Assembly (NCBI GenBank): GCA_903824575.1
Contig: CAIJXJ010000066.1
Coordinates: 1-50,038 of the forward strand
Reading direction: 5' to 3'
Length of the DNA: 50,038 nucleotides
Source of the DNA: an uncultured Methylobacillus sp.
GTDB taxonomy: Bacteria; Pseudomonadota; Gammaproteobacteria; Burkholderiales; Methylophilaceae
The translations under genes were made by a program, and so were the position numbers. A model generated the notes under the pieces. That model was given only the letters and a program-made list of their open reading frames with translations. It searched no databases and had not been told where the DNA came from. Below, piece by piece: positions 1 through 7,789 of the stretch (its first letter is position 1; every line of letters starts with the position of its first letter).

Positions 1-79
1 AGATCAGGCATTTAAGGTTTATGCATCGCCTCAGCTGTGGCATGATGCCGCAATGATGAACAACAGGTTTTCCCATTGA
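1..79 (+). CDS. 3' end of an unidentified gene (partial)
   Basis: Frame 2 is open from the window edge to a TGA at 77-79 and gives 25 residues ending in MMNNRFSH. The stop overlaps the TTG start of the next gene, so the two are probably translationally coupled and in one operon. The fragment is too short to place in a family. The neighbour is a b-type cytochrome, and such genes often follow a c-type cytochrome gene, but no haem motif is visible in this piece. Seen: the open frame and overlap. Inferred: that it is coding. Confidence 0.55.
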   Translation, partial: DQAFKVYASPQLWHDAAMMNNRFSH

Positions 80-708
80 AGATTATTCTGGTCTGGCGTT
101 GGCCAGTGCGATTGATGCACTGGAGCATGGTGGCTTCGTTTATTGTCGCCATGTGGACCCGCGATTCCGAACTGGATCGGTTGATCCATATCTACGCCGG
201 CTATGCCCTGGGAATCATACTGCTCGCCCGCATCATTTATGGCTTTGTGGCTAACGATCTGGCAGCGTTTCGCCGATTCCCCCCATCACTCTCTCGCGGC
301 ATTAAATATGCCATTGCCTTGGTCCGTGGCAAGGCCCGCAATCATCTTGGCCATAACCCGGCCGGTGCGCTAGCGATCTATGGCATGCTATTGCTCGGTG
401 CGGCTGCGGTGGCTAGCGGCTACTGGGCGTTCGAATACGACAGTGACCTTGCCAAAGTCTTGCATCACCACTTTTGCTATGCCTGGTTCTGGCTGATTTG
501 CCTGCATCTGTTCGGCGTGCTGATGGGCAGCCTTGCGCATGAGGAATTTCTGGTCAAGGCCATGATCACCGGCTGCAAGACTAGGCGCAGCATCCATGAG
601 CCATTCTCCCTACAGGCTGCAGGCATTACCTTGATCATGTTGCTGATACGCATACTCGATCTGATCAACCGCTTGTTTGGCGGCAAGGGCTTCATCGGTC
701 GCAAATAA
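76..708 (+). CDS. Cytochrome b561-type diheme membrane protein
   Basis: Predicted inner-membrane b-type cytochrome (210 aa) of the bacterial b561/Ni-hydrogenase cytochrome b group, which passes electrons between the quinone pool and periplasmic c-type partners. It opens with the family-like stretch VWRWPVRLMHW and has four to five hydrophobic spans (about residues 12-28, 37-60, 95-118, 132-152 and 178-198). Candidate axial histidines lie in MHW (15), IHIYAG (38), the LHHHF cluster (about 129) and LHLFG (about 143). The start is a TTG at 76: the frame upstream is closed by TGA at 43-45 and no ATG or GTG lies between. It overlaps the preceding stop by three bases. The electron partner is unknown because the upstream gene lies outside the window. 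Confidence 0.8.
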   Translation: MKIILVWRWPVRLMHWSMVASFIVAMWTRDSELDRLIHIYAGYALGIILLARIIYGFVANDLAAFRRFPPSLSRGIKYAIALVRGKARNHLGHNPAGALAIYGMLLLGAAAVASGYWAFEYDSDLAKVLHHHFCYAWFWLICLHLFGVLMGSLAHEEFLVKAMITGCKTRRSIHEPFSLQAAGITLIMLLIRILDLINRLFGGKGFIGRK

Positions 709-825
709 GGCTCTGCTCGAGGCTGCAGTCAAAAACCGCTTCCCTACAGGTTTGGCCAAGTAAAATCTAAAGTTCACACTAAAGACGCCGATGTATTGAT
801 TTCATCGATCATTCGGAGTGTCAAG

Positions 826-1866
826 GTGCAAATTACCGCTTCCTCATTGGCTATGCAAACCAGCCATGTCTGGTTACAGCAAAGCAGCGTTCAGGAAAAC
901 CTGAAAGCCTGGGTGAGCGCGCCTGCTCCCAATGGCCAGTCAGCGCCTCCGCTGGTTAACATCTCTTCGGCCGCACAAGACCTGTTGGCTCAGAAAACCG
1001 CAGCAACGGACACCTCCACAACCAGCACAAACCTTGATCCTTGGTTGCAACTTGTCATCCAGATGATAGAGAAGATGACTGGACAGAAAATCCAGATATT
1101 TGACGCCAGCCAGATCCTGGCGCCGCAAGCATCTCAAACGACGCAAGTTTCTGCTCTGACGACAGCGGCCAAATCAGTCACGCCTGCCGGTGTCCGATCC
1201 GGCATGGATTACAGTCAGGTCAGCCGTTATAGCGAATCAGAACAATCGACTTTTCAGGCCAGTGGCACTATCAAGACCAGCGATGGACAGGAGATCACAT
1301 TCAAGCTGAGTGTCTTGATGCAGCGCCAGTTCAGTCAGACCAGCAGCACCAGTGTTCACATCGGTGATTCTGACCAAAAAACCGATCCCCTGGTCATCAA
1401 TTTCAACGGCAATGCCACACAGTTGAGTGATCAGCGTTTTTCCTTCGATTTGAATTCGACCGGAAACAACGTCAACATCAACGCGCCACTGTCCGGCAGC
1501 GGCTTCATCGCTCTCGACAAAAACGGGGATGGCAAGATCAACAACGGCAGCGAATTATTCGGCCCCAGCACCGGCAATGGCTTTGCCGAACTGGCAAAAT
1601 ATGACAGTAATCATAATGGCTGGATAGATGGCAGCGATGCTGCATTCAATCAGCTCAAGGTATGGTCAAAAAATGCAGACGGCAGTGACCAGTTAAGCAG
1701 CCTGGCCTCCCTGGGCATTGGTGCGATCTCGCTGCAAGCCGTCAGCACGCCGTTTGAGATCAAGACTGCCTCCAACCAGTTGCTCGGATCCGTCCGTTCC
1801 AGCAGTGTTGCACTCAACGAAAACGGCACGGCTGGCGTCGTGCAGCAAATCGACTTGACGACGTAG
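826..1866 (+). CDS. EF-hand calcium-binding protein of unknown role
   Basis: Predicted protein of 346 aa. The N-terminal half is Ser/Thr/Gln-rich and low in complexity. The C-terminal third carries two EF-hand-like loops: LDKNGDGKINNGSELFG and YDSNHNGWIDGSDAAF, the second a good DxNxNGxIxxxD loop. Such tandem loops with the NGSELFG signature occur in betaproteobacterial calcium-binding and RTX-related surface or secreted proteins. No signal peptide or membrane span is visible, so export, if any, would need another route. The frame extends back to a TTG at 796, but a GTG at 826 has a well-spaced GGAG (815-818) and the start MQITASSLAM, so 826 is preferred. It stands alone between the cytochrome and the convergent MazG-like gene. 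Calcium binding is inferred. Confidence 0.7.
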   Translation: MQITASSLAMQTSHVWLQQSSVQENLKAWVSAPAPNGQSAPPLVNISSAAQDLLAQKTAATDTSTTSTNLDPWLQLVIQMIEKMTGQKIQIFDASQILAPQASQTTQVSALTTAAKSVTPAGVRSGMDYSQVSRYSESEQSTFQASGTIKTSDGQEITFKLSVLMQRQFSQTSSTSVHIGDSDQKTDPLVINFNGNATQLSDQRFSFDLNSTGNNVNINAPLSGSGFIALDKNGDGKINNGSELFGPSTGNGFAELAKYDSNHNGWIDGSDAAFNQLKVWSKNADGSDQLSSLASLGIGAISLQAVSTPFEIKTASNQLLGSVRSSSVALNENGTAGVVQQIDLTT

Positions 1867-1886
1867 AGACCAAAACCAAAGCCTGA

Positions 1887-2240
1887 TTATTCGTATTCAG
1901 TGTATTTTGCATTGCTGCCACGCACCCTGTCGGCAGGATATTTCAGCGCGTTGAGGTCCATCTTGGCATTTGCCGCCGCAATCAGGTCGATGCCAAGCAC
2001 ATCCGCCAGGCGCAGCAGATAAATGAAGGTGTCGGCAATCTCGTGTCCCACCTGCTCGCGTTTCTCCGGCAGCAGTTCGCGGCTCTGCTGCTCCGTCATC
2101 CACTGAAAATGCTCGACCAGTTCTGCTGCCTCGACGATCATCGCCATGGCCAGGTTTTTAGGCGCGTGAAACTGTTCCCAGTCGCGCTCAATGACGAAGG
2201 CACGCAGCCGCGTCGTCAATGTTTCCAGACTGTCCGGCAT
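1887..2240 (-). CDS. MazG-like nucleotide pyrophosphohydrolase
   Basis: All-alpha NTP pyrophosphatase of the MazG/RS21-C6 (dCTPase-like) group, 117 aa, the usual size for the single-domain form. These enzymes hydrolyse canonical or modified (d)NTPs to NMP and pyrophosphate, cleaning the nucleotide pool. The Mg-binding helices are visible as EAAELVEHFQW and HEIADTFIYLLRLAD, the ExxE ... ExxD pattern. The frame also has an ATG at 2258, but the ATG at 2240 has AAGG eight bases upstream and gives the family-like N terminus MPDSLETLTTRLRAF, so it is preferred. It is the last gene of the minus-strand run that begins with the RNB ribonuclease and follows rlmL directly. The exact substrate cannot be read from sequence. 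Confidence 0.85.
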   Translation of the reverse strand: MPDSLETLTTRLRAFVIERDWEQFHAPKNLAMAMIVEAAELVEHFQWMTEQQSRELLPEKREQVGHEIADTFIYLLRLADVLGIDLIAAANAKMDLNALKYPADRVRGSNAKYTEYE

Positions 2241-2261
2241 TTCAATTGCACCTTGCATGCT

Positions 2262-3431
2262 TTACCCAGCTAACTTCTCAGGCTTGCGATTACTGCCCGC
2301 CACCATCTTGATCTCGAACAGTCGGCACTCCAGCGGTCCATTGTAGAGCGGGGTCTTCTTCGACGGTGCCAGCCGCATCAGCTTGGGCATGCGCAGGTCT
2401 GAGGTAAGAAAATAGGTATTCCAGCCGGCAAACTTACGCTTGAGAGTTTCACCCATTTTTGGGTAGAGCGCCGCCAGCTCTTCCTGCTCGCCGATGCGCA
2501 CGCCATAAGGCGGATTCGCAACCAGCGTGCCAGACGCTTCAGGTGCCTCCAGTTGAACCATGTCCTTTTGGCCCAGGCGCACCGCCTCCAGGAGACCCGC
2601 CTGCTGCAGGTTCTGCTTGGCGATGCGCACTGCATGCAGATCGATGTCACTGCCATAGATGTGCTGGAACGTCATCGGCTTGACGCGCGCGATCGTCAAC
2701 TGCGTGATGTCGCGCCAGGCAGCGCTGTCGAAATTCTCCAGTTTCTCGAAGCCGAAATTGCGACCGCTACCGGGGGCAATGTCCAGCGCCATCATGGCCG
2801 CTTCCAGCAGGAAGGTTCCACTACCACACATGGGGTCGAGCAAGGGCGTGCCGGGCTGCCAACCGGAGAGCTTGAGGATGCCTGCTGCCAGGTTCTCGCG
2901 CAGCGGTGCTTCCACGCTCAAGCGGCGCAAGCCACGCTGGTACAGCGGATCTCCGGAGGTATCCAGATAGAGACGGTATTCATCGGTCGTAAGGTAAGCA
3001 TGGATGCGTACATCCGGCTGCCGGGTATCAATATCGGGGCGCGTGCCACCGCTTGCTCGAAAAATGTCGCATACCGCGTCCTTGATGCGCAGGGTCACAA
3101 ATTCCAGACTTTTCAACGGGCACTTGACACCCGTCACCTTGACCATGAATTTACGGTTGACTTTGAACCAGTTTGGCCAAGGCAAGGCACTTGCCGCATT
3201 ATAAAGGTCATCCTCGGAAGCATAGTGCCCGCGTCCGACCTGCCATAAGATGCGCGTGGCGGTTCGGCTCTCGAGGTTAGCACGATAGACCAGCACCATC
3301 TCGCCGGCAAAACCGACACCGCCATCGGTCAGCGCCAGGGATTCCGCACCCAGCGCTTTGAGTTCATCGGCAAGCAGCATTTCCAGGCCACGCGGACAGG
3401 TGGCAAAGAAGTGTTGGCTGGATTTATTCAT
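2262..3431 (-). CDS. rlmL: 23S rRNA m2G2445 methyltransferase RlmL (stand-alone)
   Basis: SAM-dependent N2-guanine methyltransferase of 389 aa that modifies G2445 of 23S rRNA. In order: a ferredoxin-like/THUMP RNA-binding region (about 5-155), then a Rossmann methyltransferase domain with the SAM-binding DPMCGSGTFLLEAA (199-212), the acidic YGSDID (259-264) and the N6/N2-type catalytic motif NPPY (306-309). Length matches the RlmL half only; in Escherichia coli RlmL is fused to RlmK, which is absent here, as is usual in betaproteobacteria. The ATG overlaps the stop of the DksA-like gene by four bases (ATGA), so the two are coupled. The family assignment is secure; the exact target base is inherited from the family. 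Confidence 0.9.
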   Translation of the reverse strand: MNKSSQHFFATCPRGLEMLLADELKALGAESLALTDGGVGFAGEMVLVYRANLESRTATRILWQVGRGHYASEDDLYNAASALPWPNWFKVNRKFMVKVTGVKCPLKSLEFVTLRIKDAVCDIFRASGGTRPDIDTRQPDVRIHAYLTTDEYRLYLDTSGDPLYQRGLRRLSVEAPLRENLAAGILKLSGWQPGTPLLDPMCGSGTFLLEAAMMALDIAPGSGRNFGFEKLENFDSAAWRDITQLTIARVKPMTFQHIYGSDIDLHAVRIAKQNLQQAGLLEAVRLGQKDMVQLEAPEASGTLVANPPYGVRIGEQEELAALYPKMGETLKRKFAGWNTYFLTSDLRMPKLMRLAPSKKTPLYNGPLECRLFEIKMVAGSNRKPEKLAG

Positions 3432-3823
3432 AGTTTTGGTGTCGATTCATGGGAGTAAGTTTTTTCGTGTTGCCCCTGGCAGACGATACAACGCGTGGCA
3501 TCTGGCACCACCAAAAGGCGCTGCAAGCTGATATCCAGCCCGCACTCGCTGCAAGCACCGAAATCCGCGTCATGTAAGTGCTTTTGCGCCGCCTCAATCC
3601 GTGTCAATTCTTCCACCTGCCGCCTGACAATAGCGATATTTTGATCGACCAGCAGGTCGGCCACAGAAGCATCCCCGACATCTGCGACTTCACCGGCGAG
3701 GTCGGCAAAATGCTGCTGACCGGACTGCGCCAGTTCCTCACGGATTTCAGCAAGCAATTGGGCATGACGAGTCGTCAGGGCGAACTCGATTTGCGATTTC
3801 TGTGCGGAGCTGATGGCTGGCAT
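3428..3823 (-). CDS. DksA/TraR-family C4 zinc-finger protein
   Basis: Protein of 131 aa with an N-terminal helical segment likely to form a coiled coil (about 8-85) and a C4 zinc finger formed by C91, C94, C112 and C115 (CSEC ... CIVC). This is the DksA/TraR layout, whose founder binds the RNA polymerase secondary channel and works with ppGpp. The coiled-coil tip here is not the DxxDxA of true DksA in any obvious way, so it is more likely one of the short paralogues of unknown target than DksA itself. It lies nine bases after the spermidine-synthase-like gene and overlaps rlmL by ATGA. The zinc finger is seen; polymerase binding is inferred. Confidence 0.8.
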   Translation of the reverse strand: MPAISSAQKSQIEFALTTRHAQLLAEIREELAQSGQQHFADLAGEVADVGDASVADLLVDQNIAIVRRQVEELTRIEAAQKHLHDADFGACSECGLDISLQRLLVVPDATRCIVCQGQHEKTYSHESTPKL

Positions 3824-3832
3824 GATTGATCT

Positions 3833-4627
3833 CTAAATAATAAGTCTATTGGAAGTGTTGTTGTTATTATCACGCAGGCGCTCAACAAACTCCAGAAACT
3901 CTATCTTGTAGAGTTCAGCCAGGGCCTTTGCCTGTTCCCGCAGGGTAGTCCAGCGCAAGTCAGCAGGCACACGACGAAAGGCGAATACGACAATGTTGCC
4001 GGGGCGCCCGGTAGGAAGTACCAGGACACGCTGACCAAAGCTCTGTTCAATGCGTGAAAGGTAGATATCAAAATTCTTATCGCTACCCCACAGATTGACG
4101 GCTAGCATGCCGTCCACCTTCAAGGCTTCGACGCAACGATCAAAGAATGTCTGGCTATACAATTCCGGCGGTATGCCCTGGCCATCGAAAATATCGAGTA
4201 TCAGCAATTCAGCACTGGATGGATGCGCCTCAAGATGCCGGGCGCCGTCATCCTCTATCACCTGAAGGCGCTCGTCGTCAGGTGGCAACATGAAGTGACT
4301 GCGTGCCATGGAGATCACCTGCGGATTAATTTCCACTACGGTGGTACGCATTTCCGTCAGGTAATGATGGATGAACTTTGGAATAGATCCACCACCGAGA
4401 CCAAGAACCAGCACCTCGCGCAATTTCGGCTTGAACAACAAAAAACTCATCATGCCGCGCGAATAAGTCAGTTCCAGGTCATAAGGCGCATTCATCCGCA
4501 TCGCACTCTGCACCGTGACACTGTCGATATGCAGTGCACGCACGCCGTCCAGCTCGCTGATTTCGATGCCGGAACTTCCTGATGCGTTCTGCTTGCGGTT
4601 CGGTCTGTTGGTTCCCAAACGAAACAT
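3833..4627 (-). CDS. Spermidine synthase-like methyltransferase-fold protein
   Basis: Protein of 264 aa with the polyamine aminopropyltransferase fold. It has the nucleotide-binding loop VLVLGLGGGSIPKF (72-85), the acidic residue E99 after strand 2 (VVEINPQ), the EDDGARHL segment (125-132) and the strand-4 LDIFDG (144-149). Classical spermidine synthases have DSTDP/DSSDP at the last site and use it as the catalytic region; here it is DIFDG, and the N-terminal beta domain is short. It may therefore be one of the common bacterial spermidine-synthase-like proteins with no proven aminopropyl transfer. It starts seven bases after the RNB gene stop and is co-directional with it. Fold: good; activity: uncertain. 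Confidence 0.75.
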   Translation of the reverse strand: MFRLGTNRPNRKQNASGSSGIEISELDGVRALHIDSVTVQSAMRMNAPYDLELTYSRGMMSFLLFKPKLREVLVLGLGGGSIPKFIHHYLTEMRTTVVEINPQVISMARSHFMLPPDDERLQVIEDDGARHLEAHPSSAELLILDIFDGQGIPPELYSQTFFDRCVEALKVDGMLAVNLWGSDKNFDIYLSRIEQSFGQRVLVLPTGRPGNIVVFAFRRVPADLRWTTLREQAKALAELYKIEFLEFVERLRDNNNNTSNRLII

Positions 4628-4634
4628 GTCTACT

Positions 4635-6473
4635 TTATCCCTCTAACGTCGCCTTGTAACGGCAGTCCAGTTCCATCAGCAGCGGATCGATACGCTTGAT
4701 TTCCAGCAGAACCCGCGTGCCTGGCGCTAATTCTGGCAGGCTATGAACCTTGGTCACATAAGGCATGTTGTCTAGCCGCACCAGATTCTCGCGCCATACG
4801 TTAGCTGTGATCTCCTGCACGCCCTGCTGGATCAGGTATTGCAGGCACCAGTACCGTTCCATGCGATTCTGGAATTCGCTGTAGGCATTGTAAGTCAGAT
4901 CAAAATCACGCATCGCCGTGACCAGTGCATCACTATTCTTGCCATAGGCAGGCTCGGTCCCGGTCAGCAAGGCCAGCATCTGGCGCTGATTGATGAGGTC
5001 GACCGCGCGCCGCAACGGCGAAGTATTCCATGCGTACTGCGGCACGCCCAGGCCCTGATGCGGTTCGGCGTTAACGGTCATGTAAACCTTGCCACCCATC
5101 TGAGCACGATAAATACCGGGAATATCATGCTCGGCCAGCATGCCGCCCCAGTGAGTGTTGGCATGAATCATCAACTCCGCCACTAGTTTATCCATGGGGG
5201 ACCCGCGCGTGCGTGTGGTGATACGCACCACGCCCTCTTCCACAGTGAAATTGTAATCCACTTGTGGCGCCCGATTGGGGTCCGCCTTGCCGCGCCCTTG
5301 TTCCAATACCTCAGCCAGCCGATGCAGAAAGTTCAGTTGTGTCCAGTAGGGATAATCGCTCGGGGTCTGCCAATTGGATTCGTTGAAATGTGGCTCCAGC
5401 TGTTCGTGACGCAGATTGTCGGCAATTTTCACCGCCTCAAGACGGCTGTTGCTGCCTACGATCGCGAGTTCCGGGTCGATCTCCAAATACAGCGACAGGG
5501 CCGGACGGTATTCCCCGGCGAGCAAGCTGAACGGAGCGATCGCAGCATCCGGCAACATGGTGATCTTGTTACCCGGCATGTAAACGGTGGACAGGCGACG
5601 CATGACGATGGCATCAAGCTCTGATCCCACTCCTATGCCGAGTGCAGGCACCGCAATATGAATGCCGACGCGGGTGTTGCCATTCGCTAACAATTGCACC
5701 GAAAACGCGTCATCGATTTCTGTGGTAGTCGCATCATCGATGCTGAAGGCGGCAACTTCGGCCTGATCGAGATTGTCTGGCAGACCCATGGCCTGATGCT
5801 CGGCAAAGTGCGTCCCAGCAGGGAAATGTTCGCGCAGGAAGGCGCCAAAATGATAATCGTGGGCGGACGGCACCGCCCCACAGCTTTCCAGCAACTTGAG
5901 ATGACTGAGGTTAGTGGCTATCGCTGCCTCATCCAACGCCTTCCACTCCAGAGTATTCTTGTCCGGGTCATAGAACAACATGTCCAATTTAGTTGAGAAT
6001 TCCGGCGGCAGGGCATGCGCCTTCAATTGCTCGACATAGGCACTGACCTTCTCGGCCTGCAGGCGCTTCTTCTCTTGGGACGCCAAAGCCGCCTTGAGAT
6101 TTTCCTCAGGTGCGGCCTTGTAGTGACCGCGACCCTTACGGTAGAAGTACATGGGCGCGGCGTGCAGACTGATCGCCGTCGCCGCAGCTTCAATCGGGCT
6201 CGGCGCGTGGCCATAATATTCACGTGCCAGATGCTCGAAACTGAACTCCGGCTCGCCGCAACATTCCCACAAGAAATCAGGCTCCAGCGTCATGGCCGCC
6301 GCCTGCGCCAGATCCATGAATCCTGCCATTGCCCCCTCAAACCGTAGCAAAACATTGGCCGTCTTGATCTTGGAGCGCTTGCCGGAATTGGATTCCACTT
6401 GCAGCGAGCCCGGGTTTTCCGACATCACCGAGGCAACCTTGAAGCTGCCTTCATCTTCATAAAATACGTTCAA
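4635..6473 (-). CDS. RNB-domain 3'-5' exoribonuclease (RNase II/R family)
   Basis: Predicted hydrolytic 3'-5' exoribonuclease, 612 aa. The central RNB catalytic domain (about 235-530) has the metal-binding signature FSIDDATTTEIDDAF; D246, D254 and D255 match catalytic Asp positions of RNase II, while E252 stands where the second Asp usually is. Further RNB landmarks are MRRLSTVYMPG, ELMIHANTHWG and the AQMGGKVYMTVNAEPH region. A recognisable S1 domain is not obvious at the C terminus, which ends shortly after a beta-rich segment, so this is the short betaproteobacterial form. The start is TTG at 6473 with AAGG six bases upstream; the N terminus MNVFYEDEGSFKV fits the family. It is the first gene of a five-gene run and has its own promoter candidate. 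Confidence 0.88.
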   Translation of the reverse strand: MNVFYEDEGSFKVASVMSENPGSLQVESNSGKRSKIKTANVLLRFEGAMAGFMDLAQAAAMTLEPDFLWECCGEPEFSFEHLAREYYGHAPSPIEAAATAISLHAAPMYFYRKGRGHYKAAPEENLKAALASQEKKRLQAEKVSAYVEQLKAHALPPEFSTKLDMLFYDPDKNTLEWKALDEAAIATNLSHLKLLESCGAVPSAHDYHFGAFLREHFPAGTHFAEHQAMGLPDNLDQAEVAAFSIDDATTTEIDDAFSVQLLANGNTRVGIHIAVPALGIGVGSELDAIVMRRLSTVYMPGNKITMLPDAAIAPFSLLAGEYRPALSLYLEIDPELAIVGSNSRLEAVKIADNLRHEQLEPHFNESNWQTPSDYPYWTQLNFLHRLAEVLEQGRGKADPNRAPQVDYNFTVEEGVVRITTRTRGSPMDKLVAELMIHANTHWGGMLAEHDIPGIYRAQMGGKVYMTVNAEPHQGLGVPQYAWNTSPLRRAVDLINQRQMLALLTGTEPAYGKNSDALVTAMRDFDLTYNAYSEFQNRMERYWCLQYLIQQGVQEITANVWRENLVRLDNMPYVTKVHSLPELAPGTRVLLEIKRIDPLLMELDCRYKATLEG

Positions 6474-6503
6474 AACAGACCTTCAAAAACTCATTAATCC
6501 GGT

Positions 6504-6531
6504 ATTTTACGCGTTAGATCGCCGTTTCCAA
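6504..6531 (-). promoter_or_regulatory. Candidate sigma-70 promoter of the RNB-rlmL operon
   Basis: On the minus strand: TTGGAA (6526-6531), a 16-base spacer and TAAAAT (6504-6509, five of six consensus bases). It lies about 30 bases before the TTG start at 6473 and would drive all five genes. Position and match only; no experimental evidence. Confidence 0.5.
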
Positions 6532-6601
6532 AAAATAGGCGCATATCTTGCCGGCGGCCGATCAGCAAAGCCGGATCCTTTTGCCAGATTCACGAAAAAC
6601 A

Positions 6602-6630
6602 TTGACAACCAGTCCGCTCATCACTATTAT
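6602..6630 (+). promoter_or_regulatory. Promoter of the tRNA-Ala/tRNA-Glu operon
   Basis: Perfect -35 TTGACA (6602-6607), a 17-base spacer and TATTAT (6625-6630), followed by a GC-rich discriminator (GGCCGC) as in stringently controlled stable-RNA promoters. Transcription would start a few bases before tRNA-Ala at 6645. Confidence 0.8.
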
Positions 6631-6644
6631 GGCCGCTCTTTTTC

Positions 6645-6720
<76 letters not shown>

Positions 6721-6737
6721 AAAAAGTACAGGTCATT

Positions 6738-6813
6738 GTCCCCATCGTCTAGAGGCCTAGGACATTACCCTTTCACGGTAAGTACCGGGGTTCGAATCCC
6801 CGTGGGGACGCCA
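6738..6813 (+). tRNA. tRNA-Glu (anticodon TTC)
   Basis: A 76-base cloverleaf with encoded CCA. Acceptor GTCCCCA pairs with TGGGGAC, the anticodon loop CCTTTCACG contains TTC, and the T arm CGGGG-TTCGAAT-CCCCG is perfect. It lies 17 bases after tRNA-Ala and shares its promoter and terminator. Confidence 0.97.
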
Positions 6814-6864
6814 ACACACGGTAAGTTGTTTTTTTAAACAGCTTTCTATCGTAGCGTCGAATCA

Positions 6865-6895
6865 GGAGTGTCACTGCTAGTGTCACTCCTTTTTC
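6865..6895 (+). terminator. Rho-independent terminator of the tRNA operon
   Basis: GGAGTG (6865-6870) pairs with CACTCC (6884-6889); inside it, after one T-T opposition, CAC pairs with GTG around a five-base loop. A run TTTTTC then TTTT follows at 6890-6899. It lies about 50 bases after tRNA-Glu. Confidence 0.75.
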
Positions 6896-7086
6896 TTTTG
6901 AAGCTTACCTCCTATCTTGTTCAGAACCGCTGCGGCGTTTACTATTTGCGGCTGCAACGCAATGGCCGTGAAATACGTCGGTCACTGTGGAATAAATGCC
7001 CTTTAACAGCAGCAAGACACTCGCATCTATTTGCGTTTACCCTCTCTGCACCCAAGGATATAAAGAAAAAACTCTCAAGAGAATAA
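6868..7086 (+). pseudogene. Remnant of a tyrosine recombinase (phage integrase) N terminus
   Basis: The open frame here encodes a stretch including YLVQNRCGVYYLRLQ and REIRRSLWNKCPLTAA. This matches the way many proteobacterial tyrosine recombinases begin (SAM-like core-binding region; R/K-x-G-V-Y-Y and REIRRSL...TKCP). It ends after about 60 matching residues at a TAA (7084-7086), and no catalytic R-H-R-H-Y domain follows in any frame, so it is a truncated relic. It lies immediately after tRNA-Glu, a classical integration target. The first codons overlap the tRNA terminator, so translation is doubtful. The family call is from pattern recognition; there is no second attachment-site copy in the window. 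Confidence 0.6.
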
Positions 7087-7424
7087 TTTGGTCACACATT
7101 CCTCTTGCTAAATTTCACTGTTTTCTTTATTTTTTCCCATTGATCTCCTCTTGGAGGTCAAGTCGCCCCATGTGCGCCTATCGATTTTTAGGTAAGGGAA
7201 TTAGAAAAGCGCCTAGCAAAAATTGAGCTAGAAGTTGTTGCTTATAGTTCAACTTGGTTAGTTGTCTAGATTGTAGGGATGGTTTCATGAGACCCCCCCA
7301 CTCCAGTGGCCAATTACCCATTAGGCATGAACGAGAGTAAAAAGAGTTTGCTCTCGGTGGCGGATGCAACAAAGAATTAAACCAAAGCCGAATCAGATTA
7401 TTTCCACAGCAACGGACCAGGAAA
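7087..7424. other. Non-coding stretch with several hairpins
   Basis: No convincing gene on either strand. It is AT-rich up to about 7280, then holds three neighbouring inverted repeats: GGTTTC/GAGACC (around 7281-7294), CCACT-CC-AGTGG (around 7300-7311) and a 10-bp stem CGAGAGTAAA/TTTGCTCTCG with loop AAGAG (7332-7356). The last lies about 70 bases before the next gene and has no T-run, so it is not a terminator. It could be a structured leader or the debris of an integrated element. Confidence 0.4.
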
Positions 7425-7676
7425 ATGATGAATGACGATTTGAAACTGGCGGTTGAAGCAGCTATCGCCGGCGAATGGGACCGATCACATCGTATTGTGC
7501 AGGAATTCAACGACCCCATCGCCTGCTGGATCCATGCCGTGCTACACAAGATTGAAGGCGATGCCGGAAACAGCCGTTACTGGTATGCCCGCGCTCCTGC
7601 CGCTGCCAGCTATGAAGCTTATGCTGAAGCTGTGACAGAGTTAGAGGCGATCAGACAGCAGTTAAATGGCTGTTAG
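7425..7676 (+). CDS. Small conserved protein, function unknown (83 aa)
   Basis: Soluble helical protein of 83 aa with the stretches EWDRSHRIVQEF, ACWIHAVLHKIEGD and NSRYWYARA, a pattern I recognise from small uncharacterised proteobacterial proteins. Helix lengths suggest a single TPR-like repeat unit. There is no signal peptide and no metal-binding motif. The start is ATG 7425 (or ATG 7428) with AGGA about six bases upstream. The gene stands alone, convergent with the fatty-acid operon, downstream of the integrase relic. No function can be given. Confidence 0.7.
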   Translation: MMNDDLKLAVEAAIAGEWDRSHRIVQEFNDPIACWIHAVLHKIEGDAGNSRYWYARAPAAASYEAYAEAVTELEAIRQQLNGC

Positions 7677-7713
7677 AGCACAAATCTTTTAAGGCAGTGA
7701 GTAGGAACACAAC

Positions 7714-7747
7714 AAAAAACCCGGCGACAAATAAATGCGACCGGGCT
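7714..7747 (-). terminator. Terminator after fabF
   Basis: On the minus strand, CCCGG (7741-7745 region) pairs with CCGGG (7720-7724), with two further pairs after a bulge, and six T follow (plus-strand A run 7714-7719). It is placed 40 bases after the fabF stop and closes the fatty-acid operon. Confidence 0.75.
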
Positions 7748-7789
7748 TCGATTGTTGGCGCCTGAACCGGCTAGGTGTTGCGGAATACT

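Noticed and set aside
2553-3248. 231-codon plus-strand frame opposite rlmL
   Set aside because: It lies wholly antisense to a clearly conserved gene and its translation has no family features.
7178-7549. 123-codon minus-strand frame overlapping the small gene at 7425
   Set aside because: Covers hairpin-rich non-coding sequence and runs antisense to the better supported small gene; no recognisable protein.
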